A DNA stretch of 64,000 bases from JAWLHK01 sp041690355 [NCBI: bacterium] (GCA_041690355.1 JAWLHK010000021.1:19043-83042); one strand, 5' to 3'; counted from the stretch's first letter, positions 53,672-62,373 are shown. The notes: generated from the letters alone by a model not told the origin. Numbers and translations: made by a program.

Positions 53672-53814
53672 CCGCCGAATCGTCAATCGTCACTCGGGGA
53701 AAGCGCCAAGCGCCAAGCGCTGAGCGCCAACGAGGCAAGGGCAAGGTGTTTCAAGGTTCTTGCCGGCGCACTTGCCTGAACTCGTCACTCGTAACTTGTC
53801 ACTCGTAACTTGTA
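53672..53814. repeat. composite heptad-array/hairpin repeat over the stop of the HpaB-family gene
   Basis: AATCGTC-type units, AGCGCCA heptads (53701-53731), a hairpin GGCAAG/CTTGCC (about 53734-53764) and five exact ACTCGTC-type heptads at 53780-53814. Bases 53701-53764 differ from 4204-4267 at two positions. The TGA stop of the minus-strand enzyme (53801-53799) lies within the last array, and its final residues TSYE are written by heptads. Confidence 0.9.
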
Positions 53815-55316
53815 TCGATTCCCGCCAGGTTCCGCGCGAGCGCCTTCTTGCGCTCGACGTCCATGCCACGCAGAATCTGGATACGCTGGGCCTGCGGACT
53901 CCCCGCGCCGTGCATCGATTCCGTCAGATACCCGACGGCGTTCCGCCCGAGCGTCATGTTCTCGATGAGGCGCAGGATGCGCATCCGGTCTTCCACCGCC
54001 ACCCCTTCGCGGCCGGCAAGGAACTTGCGCACGATGTCGCCCACGGCCTCCGAGGCGAGATCCTTCTCGCTCGGCATCGTGACCATGATGCCCCCCGCGA
54101 GATCCTGGGCCAGGCGCGCAATTTCGTAGGGGAACCGGGTGACGTTGTGCTTGCAGACGTTCGCGAGCATGGCGTCGTTCATGTAAATCCCCGACGCGAG
54201 CGGCTTCGCGGCATAGGAGGACGCGATGCCCGACGAGAAGATCGTCTCGTTCAAGTGCGTCATCTCGACGAGCTTGTCCTTGATGTGCGAAACCGACTCG
54301 ACCCCGTTGTAATCCGCAATGCCGGCGGCCGCGCCGATGAGCACGTCGCCGAGGCCGGTCTTGCAGACATAGCTTGCGCGGTGGTAGGCCGTAAAGCGCG
54401 CCACCATCTCCTGCGCGAACTCGTACTCGCCGTCCATCAGCACGTGTTCCCACGGAATGAAGACGTGGTCGAAGTGAACGAGCACCTCCTGCCCGCCGAA
54501 CTTCGCGTTCCCCTGATCGATGGGCACCCCCTCGAGCGCCCGCGAGTCGCTCGCCTGGCGGCCGTAGATGTAGGTGATCCCCTCCGCGTCGCCCGGAATC
54601 ATGCCGACGACCGCGTAGTCCTTATCCGCCGCGGTCATGTTCATGGTCGGCATGACGCAGATCCAGTGCTGGTTCCACCCGCCGGTCATGTGGGCCTTGG
54701 CGCCCGTGACGAAAATTCCCTTCTCGTTGCGTCCCGAAACGTGCAGGAACATATCGGGATCGGCCTGCTCGTTCGGCCGCTTGCTGCGGTCTCCCTTCGG
54801 GTCGGTCATTCCCGCGGCGATCAGGATGTTCTTCTCCTGCGCGAGCGTGAGGAAATCCAGAAAGCGCCGGTGGTAGGGCGTGCCGTGCTTCGCGTCGATA
54901 TCGTAGGTGATCGAGTGGAGCACCGACAGCGTATCCAGCCCGGTGCAGCGCTGAAAGCAGGTGCCCGTGAGCTGGCCCATCCGCCGCTGCATCCGGTTCT
55001 TCATCACGAGGTCGTCGGGCGACGTCGGCAGGTGAAGGAAGCGATTCACCCGCCGGTTCAAATACGGGGAATGGGCCGTGGCGAGCTCGGGGTCGGCGAT
55101 CGCCAGGTCGTAGCTCATCCGGAGCGCGTTGATCGACGGGCGGATGACCGGATGATCCACCGGTTCTTCAATCCGCTCGCCCATGAAGTAGAGATGCGTG
55201 CCGCGATTGCGCAGGCTCGCGACATACTCGTCGCCGGTAGTGATGACCGGCATGCGCGCCCAGCGCTCGGCGGCCGTTTCCAGTTTGCGCTCGGGCAGGG
55301 TCTGTGCACCGCTCAT
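53799..55316 (-). CDS. 4-hydroxybutyryl-CoA dehydratase-like flavoprotein (HpaB/AbfD family)
   Basis: A 505-residue protein of the 4-hydroxyphenylacetate 3-hydroxylase superfamily. It contains C120FQRC124 and HRASYVC (His312, Cys318), which match the cysteines and histidine that hold the [4Fe-4S] cluster in 4-hydroxybutyryl-CoA dehydratase/vinylacetyl-CoA isomerase; true hydroxylases lack them. The His-to-Cys spacing is 6 here and, as I recall, 7 in AbfD, so exact equivalence needs alignment. FAD-domain segments (GTHLYFMGERI, TGAKAHMTGGWNQHW) are intact. The CaiB-type gene upstream supports a CoA-thioester pathway. The last residues come from a heptad array. Confidence 0.85.
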   Translation of the reverse strand: MSGAQTLPERKLETAAERWARMPVITTGDEYVASLRNRGTHLYFMGERIEEPVDHPVIRPSINALRMSYDLAIADPELATAHSPYLNRRVNRFLHLPTSPDDLVMKNRMQRRMGQLTGTCFQRCTGLDTLSVLHSITYDIDAKHGTPYHRRFLDFLTLAQEKNILIAAGMTDPKGDRSKRPNEQADPDMFLHVSGRNEKGIFVTGAKAHMTGGWNQHWICVMPTMNMTAADKDYAVVGMIPGDAEGITYIYGRQASDSRALEGVPIDQGNAKFGGQEVLVHFDHVFIPWEHVLMDGEYEFAQEMVARFTAYHRASYVCKTGLGDVLIGAAAGIADYNGVESVSHIKDKLVEMTHLNETIFSSGIASSYAAKPLASGIYMNDAMLANVCKHNVTRFPYEIARLAQDLAGGIMVTMPSEKDLASEAVGDIVRKFLAGREGVAVEDRMRILRLIENMTLGRNAVGYLTESMHGAGSPQAQRIQILRGMDVERKKALARNLAGIDTSYE

Positions 55317-55374
55317 GGCTATCCCCTCGTGGCAGGTTCCCGTTCAAGGGGAACCCCTGATGTTCCGCAGTCGA

Positions 55375-56520
55375 CTAAGCGAGACACTCGATGGCGCGGC
55401 TCGCCTGCAGCGCCTCGATGTCGGCATCGGCAAATCCGAATTCCCGCAATACTTCGCGCGTGTGCGTCCCCACCGGCGTCACGGGCTGCGGCGCCCCCGG
55501 CTTCGTGCGGGAAAACCGCGGCGACGGCGCCGGCTGCATCATGCCGCCGACCTCGAGAAACGTGCCGCGCGCCTTGTTGTGCGGATGCGCGGGCGCTTCG
55601 CCCAGACCGAGCACGGGCGCGTAGCAGACGTCGGTTCCCTCGAGAATCGCGTCCCACTCGTCGCGCGTCTTCGTGCGGATGATCGTCGCCAGCTTCGCCT
55701 TCATCTCGGGCCAGCGCGCCATGTCCATCTGGTTGCCGAAGTCTTCGGCCGGCAGCTCGAGCTTCTGCATGAGCAGCGCGTAGAACTGCGGCTCGATGCT
55801 CCCGATGGAGACCCACTTGCCGTCCTTCGTCTCGTAGACGTCGTAGAAGTGGGCGCCGCTGTCGAGCAGGTGCGTGCCGCGGTTGTCGTCGAACATGCCC
55901 ATGGAGCGCAGCCCATAGAACATGGCCATGAGCGTGGCCGCGCCGTCGACCATGGCGGCGTCGACCACCTGCCCCTTGCCCGTGCGCTGGGCTTCGAGCA
56001 TCGCGCAGACCATGCCGAACGCGAGCAGCATGCCGCCGCCGCCGAAGTCACCGACGAGGTTCAGGGGGGGCACCGGGCCTTCGCCGCGGCGCCCGATGGC
56101 GTGCAGGGCGCCCGTGAGCGCGATGTAGTTCATGTCGTGGCCGGCGGCGTTCGCGAGCGGGCCGTCCTGACCCCAGCCGGTCATGCGGCCGTAGACAATC
56201 TTCGGGTTCCGCGCGAAGCACGCCTCGGGGCCCACGCCCAGCCGCTCGGCCACGCCCGGCCGGTTGCCCTCGAAGATCGCGTCGGCCTTCTCGCACAGGC
56301 GCAGCACGGTCTCGACCCCCTCGGGGGATTTCAGGTTCACGGCCACGGCCTTGCGGTTGCGGAAAAGGACTTCGTGGCCGATCATGGACGACGGATTGCC
56401 GCCGGGACGATCGATGCGGATGACCTCGGCCCCCATGTCGGCCAGCATCATGCCGCAGAAGGGACCCGGGCCGATGCCCGCGAGCTCGAGAATGCGAAAA
56501 CCGGAAAGCGGACCCGCCAT
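55375..56520 (-). CDS. CaiB/BaiF-family CoA transferase or alpha-methylacyl-CoA racemase
   Basis: A 381-residue class III CoA-transferase fold. It has LSGFRILELAGIGPGPFCGMMLADMGAEVIRIDRPGG, a GHEVLFRNRKAVAVNLKSPEGV segment, and GQDGPLANAAGHDMNYIALTG, where the family's racemase branch has its catalytic His and Asp. The GPFCGMMLAD and RIDRPGG details favour the racemase (AMACR) branch over formyl- or carnitine-CoA transferases, but the two are close. It lies 58 bases upstream of the dehydratase-like gene on the same strand, so they are probably cotranscribed and act on the same acyl-CoA substrates. Confidence 0.88.
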   Translation of the reverse strand: MAGPLSGFRILELAGIGPGPFCGMMLADMGAEVIRIDRPGGNPSSMIGHEVLFRNRKAVAVNLKSPEGVETVLRLCEKADAIFEGNRPGVAERLGVGPEACFARNPKIVYGRMTGWGQDGPLANAAGHDMNYIALTGALHAIGRRGEGPVPPLNLVGDFGGGGMLLAFGMVCAMLEAQRTGKGQVVDAAMVDGAATLMAMFYGLRSMGMFDDNRGTHLLDSGAHFYDVYETKDGKWVSIGSIEPQFYALLMQKLELPAEDFGNQMDMARWPEMKAKLATIIRTKTRDEWDAILEGTDVCYAPVLGLGEAPAHPHNKARGTFLEVGGMMQPAPSPRFSRTKPGAPQPVTPVGTHTREVLREFGFADADIEALQASRAIECLA

Positions 56521-56622
56521 ACGTCAACTCCACGCACGAGTGCAAAGAAGACAGTATAAACAAAGCGCTTCCGGTTATCTACCGCCTGGTCGGCGGCTTT
56601 GCGCGCCCCCTCGGGCCCCCGT

Positions 56623-56982
56623 TCAGGCGCAGAACGACTGCACGGTCGCGAGCAGGACGTCGAAATCGATCGGTTTGCGTAGAAAAGCCTGGGCCTCAAT
56701 GTCGCCGACCTCGGGCGTTTCCGATACGGCCGACACGACGACCACCGGAGCCGCTCGCCCCAGGGCCCTGAAGCGCGTGAGAAACTCCCAGCCGTTCATG
56801 ACCGGCATCATGAGGTCGAGCAGGATGACGCATGGATCCTCAGTGCTTTCTTCGAAATAGCGCAGGCCCACCAGCCCGTTCTCGAAGGCGAGCGTGGGGT
56901 ATCCTTCATACTCGAGTAGCTCGGCCAGGCTTTCGCGGATCTCGGGTTCATCTTCGATGATTACGACTCTGGCTGGTTTCAT
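56623..56982 (-). CDS. single-domain response regulator (receiver only)
   Basis: A 119-residue CheY-like protein with the acidic pair in VVIIEDEPEIRES, phospho-Asp in VILLDLMMPVMNGWEF, switch Ser in VVVVSAVSE and Lys in FLRKPIDFDVL. Its ATG overlaps the stop of the PAS-GAF kinase (ATGA), so the kinase is its likely partner. Same plan as the pair at 1.4-4.1 kb, but clearly not a recent duplicate. Confidence 0.93.
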   Translation of the reverse strand: MKPARVVIIEDEPEIRESLAELLEYEGYPTLAFENGLVGLRYFEESTEDPCVILLDLMMPVMNGWEFLTRFRALGRAAPVVVVSAVSETPEVGDIEAQAFLRKPIDFDVLLATVQSFCA

Positions 56983-58967
56983 GACACCGGAAGGGAAAGA
57001 AAAAAGGTGGTCCCCTCCCCTTCGGCGCTCTCGACGCTGACCGCGCCGCCGTGCGCTTCGAGGATGGCTTTGGCAATGTAGAGGCCGAGCCCCGAGCCGA
57101 AATCCTTCGCGTTCTCGCCCTGCCAGTTCTTCTGGAAGATGTTCGCGAAGTGCTCGGCGGGGATACCAGGGCCCTCGTCATGGACGCGGAATGCAATCGC
57201 GTCTCCGTCGCGGCGCGCGCCTACCTCGACGACGCTGCCGGCGGGGCTGAACTTGAGCGCATTGGAGATGACGTTCGCCAGCGCCTGATACAGACGCTTG
57301 TGATCGACCGACAGGGTCGCATCCTGCTCGATACGCTCGACCGAAAGCGTGAGTCCCTTGTCCTGCGCCAGCAGCTGAAAGCCGTCCTGAACTTCTTCGA
57401 GCAGGGCGTTCAGCGAGACCGCTTCACGCGCCAGGCGAAACCCGCCTCCTTCCTCAATCTTGGCCACGAGGTTGAGGTCTTCGATGAGCGCCATGGCGCG
57501 CCGGGCGGCCCGCGAAATTCGATCGACGGGCTTCTCGAGCCGGTCGTCTCCGGCCAGCCGCTTCAGCAGAACGGCACTGATCTCGATCGCATGCAGTGGG
57601 TTGCGCAGGTCGTGAGAAACGATGGAGAGAATGTCCTGCCGGTTGCGGATCGCCTGCTGCGCGTCGCGGTACAGGCGCGCGTTGTCGATGGCCACGGCCG
57701 CGCGCCCCGTCAGTTCCTCGGCCGTATCGCGATCGAGATTATCGTAGTACCGGTTCGACTCACCCTGGATAAAGGTGATGGCGCCGATGATGCGGCCGCG
57801 GCTGCGCATGGGCACGGCGATCGACGAGCGCAAGCCCAGGCTGCGCGTGATGAGCAGCAGCTCGGGATCGGTGATGGCCGCCGTGAGCACGTCGTCGCCG
57901 ATTTCCGGAAAAAACTCGGTTTCACCCGTATTCACCACGTTCGTCCGGTACATCGGCGACTTCAGATCGACCGGATAGCGGCGGCGCAGTTCGCGGGCCA
58001 GCTCGACCTTCTCCCGGTCGCGGTGGCTCACGCAGACCAGCTCGAGCGAGTTGCCGTCGGCGGTCAACAGGTCGACCGCGAACCAGTCGGCGAAATCGGG
58101 CACCGTGATCTCGGCCAGGTTCGAGAGGGTCGTCTGGTAGTCGAGCGAAGAGGCGACGATGCGGCTCGCTTTCGCCAGGTAGGCCTGCCGGGTTTCGCGG
58201 CGCACCTTCTCGGTCTGGTCGCGAAGAATGGCCGTAAACAGCTTGCCCCCCGGGGTTTCGACCTTCGAGATGGTGGCCTCGATGGGAAACACCGAGCCGT
58301 CCATGCGCCGCGCCTCGATGGCGCCGGGCCGGGTCATGCTGCGCGAGGTCACGCCCGTGCGGTCGAATTCGGCGATGTGGCCCCGATGCGCCCGGACGTA
58401 CTTCTCGGGAAGAAAGGTCTCGAGCGGCAGCCCGATGGCCTGATCGGCCGCCACGCGGAACATCTGTTCAGCCGCGCGGTTGAAGACGACGATGCGATGG
58501 CTTTCATCGATCGTGATGACGGCGTCCATGGCCGACTGGATGATGCCGTCGAGCCGCTCCTTCTGCTCCAGATACTGCTGTTCGGCGCGGATGCGCTCGG
58601 AGATGTCGAGGGTCACCCCGCGAAGGCCCACCGGGCGTAGACGCTCGTCACAGACGATCATGTAGTGCGATTCGCACCAGACGACCCGCCCCTCGCGGGC
58701 GACGATGCGCAGGCGCGAGACCGCGTCACGGCAGGAGTCGACCGCGCGCCGGATCTCCTCGGCAACCCGCTCGCTGTCTTCGGGATGGATGACCCTCGCC
58801 CAGAAGTCAGGCGTGTGCATCCACTCGTCGACGGTGTATCCGAAGAGGCTCTCGACGGCGCTGTTGACGTACAGCATGGCCTGCCGTCCATCGGTCTCGA
58901 ACCGGGTCTCCCAGACGACGCCGGGCACGCTTTCGAGCAGATCGAAGGCTCGGTCTCCCGATAACAT
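56979..58967 (-). CDS. PAS-PAS-GAF sensor histidine kinase
   Basis: A 662-residue cytosolic kinase; the start at MLSGDRAFDL follows GGAGG by nine bases and is preferred to two upstream Met. Two PAS domains (about 5-120 and 125-245; IVFNRAAEQMFRVAADQAIG marks the second), a GAF domain (about 290-435; ITFIQGESNRYYDNLDRD), HisKA with SHDLRNPLHAIEIS (about 460) and HATPase_c (NALKFSPAGS, DEGPGIPAEHF, GLGLYIAKAI). The overlap with the downstream receiver gene indicates coupling. The signal is unknown. Confidence 0.94.
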   Translation of the reverse strand: MLSGDRAFDLLESVPGVVWETRFETDGRQAMLYVNSAVESLFGYTVDEWMHTPDFWARVIHPEDSERVAEEIRRAVDSCRDAVSRLRIVAREGRVVWCESHYMIVCDERLRPVGLRGVTLDISERIRAEQQYLEQKERLDGIIQSAMDAVITIDESHRIVVFNRAAEQMFRVAADQAIGLPLETFLPEKYVRAHRGHIAEFDRTGVTSRSMTRPGAIEARRMDGSVFPIEATISKVETPGGKLFTAILRDQTEKVRRETRQAYLAKASRIVASSLDYQTTLSNLAEITVPDFADWFAVDLLTADGNSLELVCVSHRDREKVELARELRRRYPVDLKSPMYRTNVVNTGETEFFPEIGDDVLTAAITDPELLLITRSLGLRSSIAVPMRSRGRIIGAITFIQGESNRYYDNLDRDTAEELTGRAAVAIDNARLYRDAQQAIRNRQDILSIVSHDLRNPLHAIEISAVLLKRLAGDDRLEKPVDRISRAARRAMALIEDLNLVAKIEEGGGFRLAREAVSLNALLEEVQDGFQLLAQDKGLTLSVERIEQDATLSVDHKRLYQALANVISNALKFSPAGSVVEVGARRDGDAIAFRVHDEGPGIPAEHFANIFQKNWQGENAKDFGSGLGLYIAKAILEAHGGAVSVESAEGEGTTFFLSLPVS

Positions 58968-59030
58968 CCGCGAAGGTCCTCCCATTCCGTAAGCACGGAA
59001 GCATACCACTCCGGGCGGTAGCTTGGCGAG

Positions 59031-59121
59031 AGTCGTCAGTCGACCAGTCGTCAGTCTTCAGTCGGCCCTGTCCGGTCCGGAATCAAGAATCAGGAATCAG
59101 GAATCAGGAATCAGGAATCAG
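59031..59121. repeat. AGTCGTC and AATCAGG heptad arrays at the stop of the propeller lipoprotein
   Basis: AGTCGTC-type units (59031-59065), then AATCAAG and four AATCAGG units (59081-59115) plus a partial. The TGA stop of the minus-strand lipoprotein (59120-59118) falls in the last, partial unit. Confidence 0.9.
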
Positions 59122-60317
59122 TGGAAACTGATCTCCGTCTCGTACAGGTTCGTGGGCGCCAGCTGGCCTTCGTGCCAGGAAAGATCCGGGCCGTCGACGT
59201 CATTCGAATAGTTGTAGACGACGAAACGGTCTTCCCCGGCCGGGAGGATGCTGGGGAAGCAGGTGTCGCCCCGCGAAGGGAGATCGAGTACGAACTCAAC
59301 CGCCACGCGCTCCCGATCGATACGCCAGAGCGAGCAGCGCTTCGGATGACGCCAGTAGTCGAGCTGGTACAGAGCAAACCGCCCTTCCCACGAAAGATCG
59401 TCGCGGCCGAGATCGTAATTGCCATCTTCGGTCACATTCCTGCGGGCGATGAGCCAGATCTCGCCGGCGTGCGCGAACAGCAGCGGCGAGTCGAACTTGC
59501 GGCGGTCGCGGTGGCAGGTCCAGGCCGTGAGGTCCTCTTTCGGCGCGCGGCAGACGAAGGACCCGAACCCCTCCGAATCGCCCGCCTCGTTGCGGCTGAC
59601 AGCGAACAGATTTCCCTCGGCGTCGAACGCAACGTCGGTCTCGGACATGCCCCCCTCGAGCACGACCGGCCGCCCGGCATCGAGCGGAACCCATTCGTCG
59701 CCGTCGGTCGTCGTGAGCAGATACACCGAAAGGGGATCGCCCGAAAAGTTGTAGATGTTTGCCCCGCCTTCATACCCGACGAGAATCGGGCGGTCTCCCG
59801 AGACTTCCGGGAAGACCCTGATGCGCCATGGAATGAAATCGGCGCCGAAAGTCTCTTCCGGCGCCGTCCAGTCGCCGGGGCCGCTCCGCTCTACCCGCCA
59901 CATGCGCCCCGGCTCGAAGGCGTTGGGATCACTCCCGAGCGAAGCGAAGTAGAGCTGCAGGCGTCCCCGCCACGCGAAGAAACGCGGTTCCCGCAGGTCG
60001 GTCCCCAGGTGGAACTTTGCTTCGAAATCCCACGTGCGGCGATCGGTCGAGCTGACCACGTAGAGCAGCGTCGTCGAGCTCGCGAAGTGGCTGGGCGCCG
60101 TGCGGAAGGTCAGAAAGGTGCGCCCCTCGAAGGCCACGACATCGAGGTTGTTGTTGGAGACATCGGTCGTCACCTCGGCGGGAAAGCCTGACCCGGGTAC
60201 CACCTGCCGGGTCGCGCCGAGCACGGGGCGTGGCGCTGACGCGGGAATGGGTTCCGCGGAACAGCCGGCGGCCGCAAGAACGACGCCCAGGGCGCCGAGG
60301 AGTGTGCGCAGAGTCAT
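59118..60317 (-). CDS. secreted lipoprotein with five-bladed propeller-like fold
   Basis: A 399-residue protein started at MTLRTLLGALG, giving signal peptide and lipobox AAAGC. The rest is beta-rich with repeated aromatic blocks typical of five-bladed glycosidase-like (GH43/GH32/sialidase) propellers: FRTAPSHFASSTTLLYVVSS, FFAWRGRLQLYFASLG, WVPLDAGRPVVLEGG, HAGEIWLIARRN. A catalytic Asp/Glu triad cannot be placed with confidence, so enzyme activity is uncertain. Single gene; the stop is inside a heptad array. Confidence 0.75.
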   Translation of the reverse strand: MTLRTLLGALGVVLAAAGCSAEPIPASAPRPVLGATRQVVPGSGFPAEVTTDVSNNNLDVVAFEGRTFLTFRTAPSHFASSTTLLYVVSSTDRRTWDFEAKFHLGTDLREPRFFAWRGRLQLYFASLGSDPNAFEPGRMWRVERSGPGDWTAPEETFGADFIPWRIRVFPEVSGDRPILVGYEGGANIYNFSGDPLSVYLLTTTDGDEWVPLDAGRPVVLEGGMSETDVAFDAEGNLFAVSRNEAGDSEGFGSFVCRAPKEDLTAWTCHRDRRKFDSPLLFAHAGEIWLIARRNVTEDGNYDLGRDDLSWEGRFALYQLDYWRHPKRCSLWRIDRERVAVEFVLDLPSRGDTCFPSILPAGEDRFVVYNYSNDVDGPDLSWHEGQLAPTNLYETEISFH

Positions 60318-60670
60318 GCGCGTCAGTCTACCGGCGGGGCGCGCTGCTGTCCAAACACCCCCACCTGGTGCACCTGTTGAACCAGGGCTCCCCCCGGGGG
60401 AGCAAACGGCGCGTTCCATCGGAGCACGCCGTCATCCATGTGCCACCCGCTCGGCCTGAGGAGCCGGCAATTCAGGTTTCTAACGCGGTTCCTTTGCGAA
60501 CTGGAGACGACACCGGAGAGCTGACCGGCGTCTCGAAGGCCCAGAGCAGCGTGGGCACCGGGTTCAAAAGCTTGTGCTCACATGTTCATGACCGGGCGCC
60601 GCTGGACCCGCTGGCCCTCGACAAGCGCAGGGCAAACAGTGGACGGGTCGGTATCAGGTATTCGGAACGG
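60318..60670. other. 353-bp gap without a supported gene
   Basis: It holds an 8-base near-palindrome (CTCCCCCCGGGGGAG at about 60389) and the leader of the downstream lipoprotein gene. Short frames read as a plausible peptide tail (RAPLDPLALDKRRAN) but have no start or family, so I see no gene. Confidence 0.5.
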
Positions 60671-61876
60671 TCAGCTGAAGACCCAGACCCACTGGCCGAT
60701 GCCCACGAGCACGCCGAGCACGCCGCCGACGAGAATCAGCTTCCACTCGTCTTCCTGGAAGACCGGGCGCAGCAGGCCGACGAATTCATCGGGCTTCAAC
60801 GCCTGCATCTTGCCGCGCAGCGAATTCTCGATGTCGAACGCTTCTTCCGCATACGGAACGGCCTGGCGCACGGGAACGTGCGAGCGGCTGGCAATCCGTT
60901 CGGCCATTTTCACGCGGGCCGATTTGTAGGTGTCCTGCCCGATCGCCAGCTCGACAAACTTCTTGCGGCTGCCCGTGAACTCGTCGAACGACTCCATGAC
61001 GTTCTTCTCGATGATCGCGAAGAGCTTCTCACGCGTCGATCCGCTGAAGAGCGCCTGAAGGATGTTCGAGGAATTGACGACCTCGTTGGCGATGAGCTGC
61101 GAATATTCGGCGGCGACCTCGTGCTGGCGCTTGAGAAACAGCCCCTGCACCTCCCAGGGACCGACGCGGCGCGGCTGCACCGGTTCGAAAATCAGTTTGA
61201 GCGCCAGCCAGTTCGTCAGGTAGCCGACGGCGAACCCGGCGACAGGAAGCACCCAGGCGCCCTTGTAGAAGAACCAGGCGGCCATCTGGAGGATGCCGAA
61301 GAAGAAACCGAAATAGAATCCCGAGTGCTCGATGAAGCGGAACTCCTTTTCGCCAGCCCGCAGAAAGATCTCGTTCAGGAGGGCCTTGTCGCGCAGCAGG
61401 GCGTCGATGACCATCTTCTTCAGGTCGAAGACGTCGCGGATGTTCGCACGCAGATCGCCGATCGTGTTCACGATGACGACGCGGGCGTCCTGCTTCGCGC
61501 GGTCCGTGATCCGCTTGCGCACGGGCTGGGGCAGCGCGCGCCAGGCCGTCGGGCTCTGCTCGGTCATGACGTCGTCGATCACTTCTTCGAGCAGTTCGTT
61601 GACGACGGGGCCCATCTCTTCGGCCACCCGCTCGGGATCGAGCCGTCCGAACACTTCCTCGACGGTGATGAGCCGGTTCGTGATCAGGTCGACCGCCTTG
61701 TCGGCCATCTTGCCCGCCTTGGACGGAATGATCCCCTGCCAGCCGAGATAGGGCGGCTTGCCGACGAAGTCCAGCGGGTAGAAGGTCATCTTCAGGGCCA
61801 CGACGTTCGTGAACCAGCCGACCACGGCGCTGGTGATCGGGATGCTGGCGTAAGGAAGAAGTTCGAGGAGAGTCAC
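60671..61876 (-). CDS. DUF445 family membrane protein
   Basis: A 401-residue protein with a start at MTLLELLPYASIPITSAVVGWFTN. DUF445 proteins have N- and C-terminal membrane helices (here VVGWFTNVVALKMTF and WKLILVGGVLGVLVGIGQWVW) around a long helical soluble middle (GWQGIIPSKAGKMADKAVDL, VINTIGDLRANIRDVFDLKK-like). Their function is unknown; they are found in many bacteria. Single gene, flanked by repeat DNA. Confidence 0.9.
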   Translation of the reverse strand: MTLLELLPYASIPITSAVVGWFTNVVALKMTFYPLDFVGKPPYLGWQGIIPSKAGKMADKAVDLITNRLITVEEVFGRLDPERVAEEMGPVVNELLEEVIDDVMTEQSPTAWRALPQPVRKRITDRAKQDARVVIVNTIGDLRANIRDVFDLKKMVIDALLRDKALLNEIFLRAGEKEFRFIEHSGFYFGFFFGILQMAAWFFYKGAWVLPVAGFAVGYLTNWLALKLIFEPVQPRRVGPWEVQGLFLKRQHEVAAEYSQLIANEVVNSSNILQALFSGSTREKLFAIIEKNVMESFDEFTGSRKKFVELAIGQDTYKSARVKMAERIASRSHVPVRQAVPYAEEAFDIENSLRGKMQALKPDEFVGLLRPVFQEDEWKLILVGGVLGVLVGIGQWVWVFS

Positions 61877-61914
61877 GGATGCACCTGCGGGGATGACGCA
61901 CAGGTAAAGTAGCC

Positions 61915-61946
61915 AGTCGGGAGTCGAGAGTCAAGCGTCGGGAGCC
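61915..61946. repeat. short heptad array
   Basis: AGTCGGG, AGTCGAG, AGTCAAG and CGTCGGG-like units in 7-bp register in the leader region of the DUF445 gene. A weaker member of the heptad family. Confidence 0.6.
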
Positions 61947-62064
61947 CGGTCGCCCTCGGTGCTCACGGTTGCGGGGCTTTGCAGAGAGGGTGCCCTGAAG
62001 GCGGCCCGCTCGCGCCGGTTCCGGCGCTCCCGGGCCCGGGGAAAATATCCAAACGCCCGGGTTT

Positions 62065-62117
62065 CCCGGGACTTCCGTCCCGGGCTACCACGAGCCGTCC
62101 CTCCGGGACTCTTTTTT
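62065..62117 (+). terminator. hairpins with T-run, possible terminator of an unannotated transcript
   Basis: A perfect 8-bp hairpin CCCGGGAC/GTCCCGGG at 62065-62084 is followed by GTCCC/GGGAC (62097-62109) and TCTTTTTT. This is a good plus-strand intrinsic terminator, yet no plus-strand gene lies upstream. Bases 61960-62060 are GC-rich and could fold, so a small RNA is possible. The rest of 61947-62373 shows nothing else I can support. Confidence 0.4.
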
Positions 62118-62373
62118 GGAAACACCGTGAACCGGATGGGCGCACCCCGTTCCGCTAGTGCAGGACGCTCGAATGGGGGCGTTCAAGCGCGCATCCCTGG
62201 CGTCCTCGGCTCCCGAGTGGCTTCGTTCCCGGCAGCCGGGGACGCGAGTTCTCAAACGTGATCACGGTCCCGGAGGGACCCCCGGCCCCCCCCCCGGGCT
62301 CGGGAGTGCCGGCACGGCGATCCCGAGTCGTCCTTCGCGTGTCCAATATCGCCGGTTGTATCCGCGCGAACGC

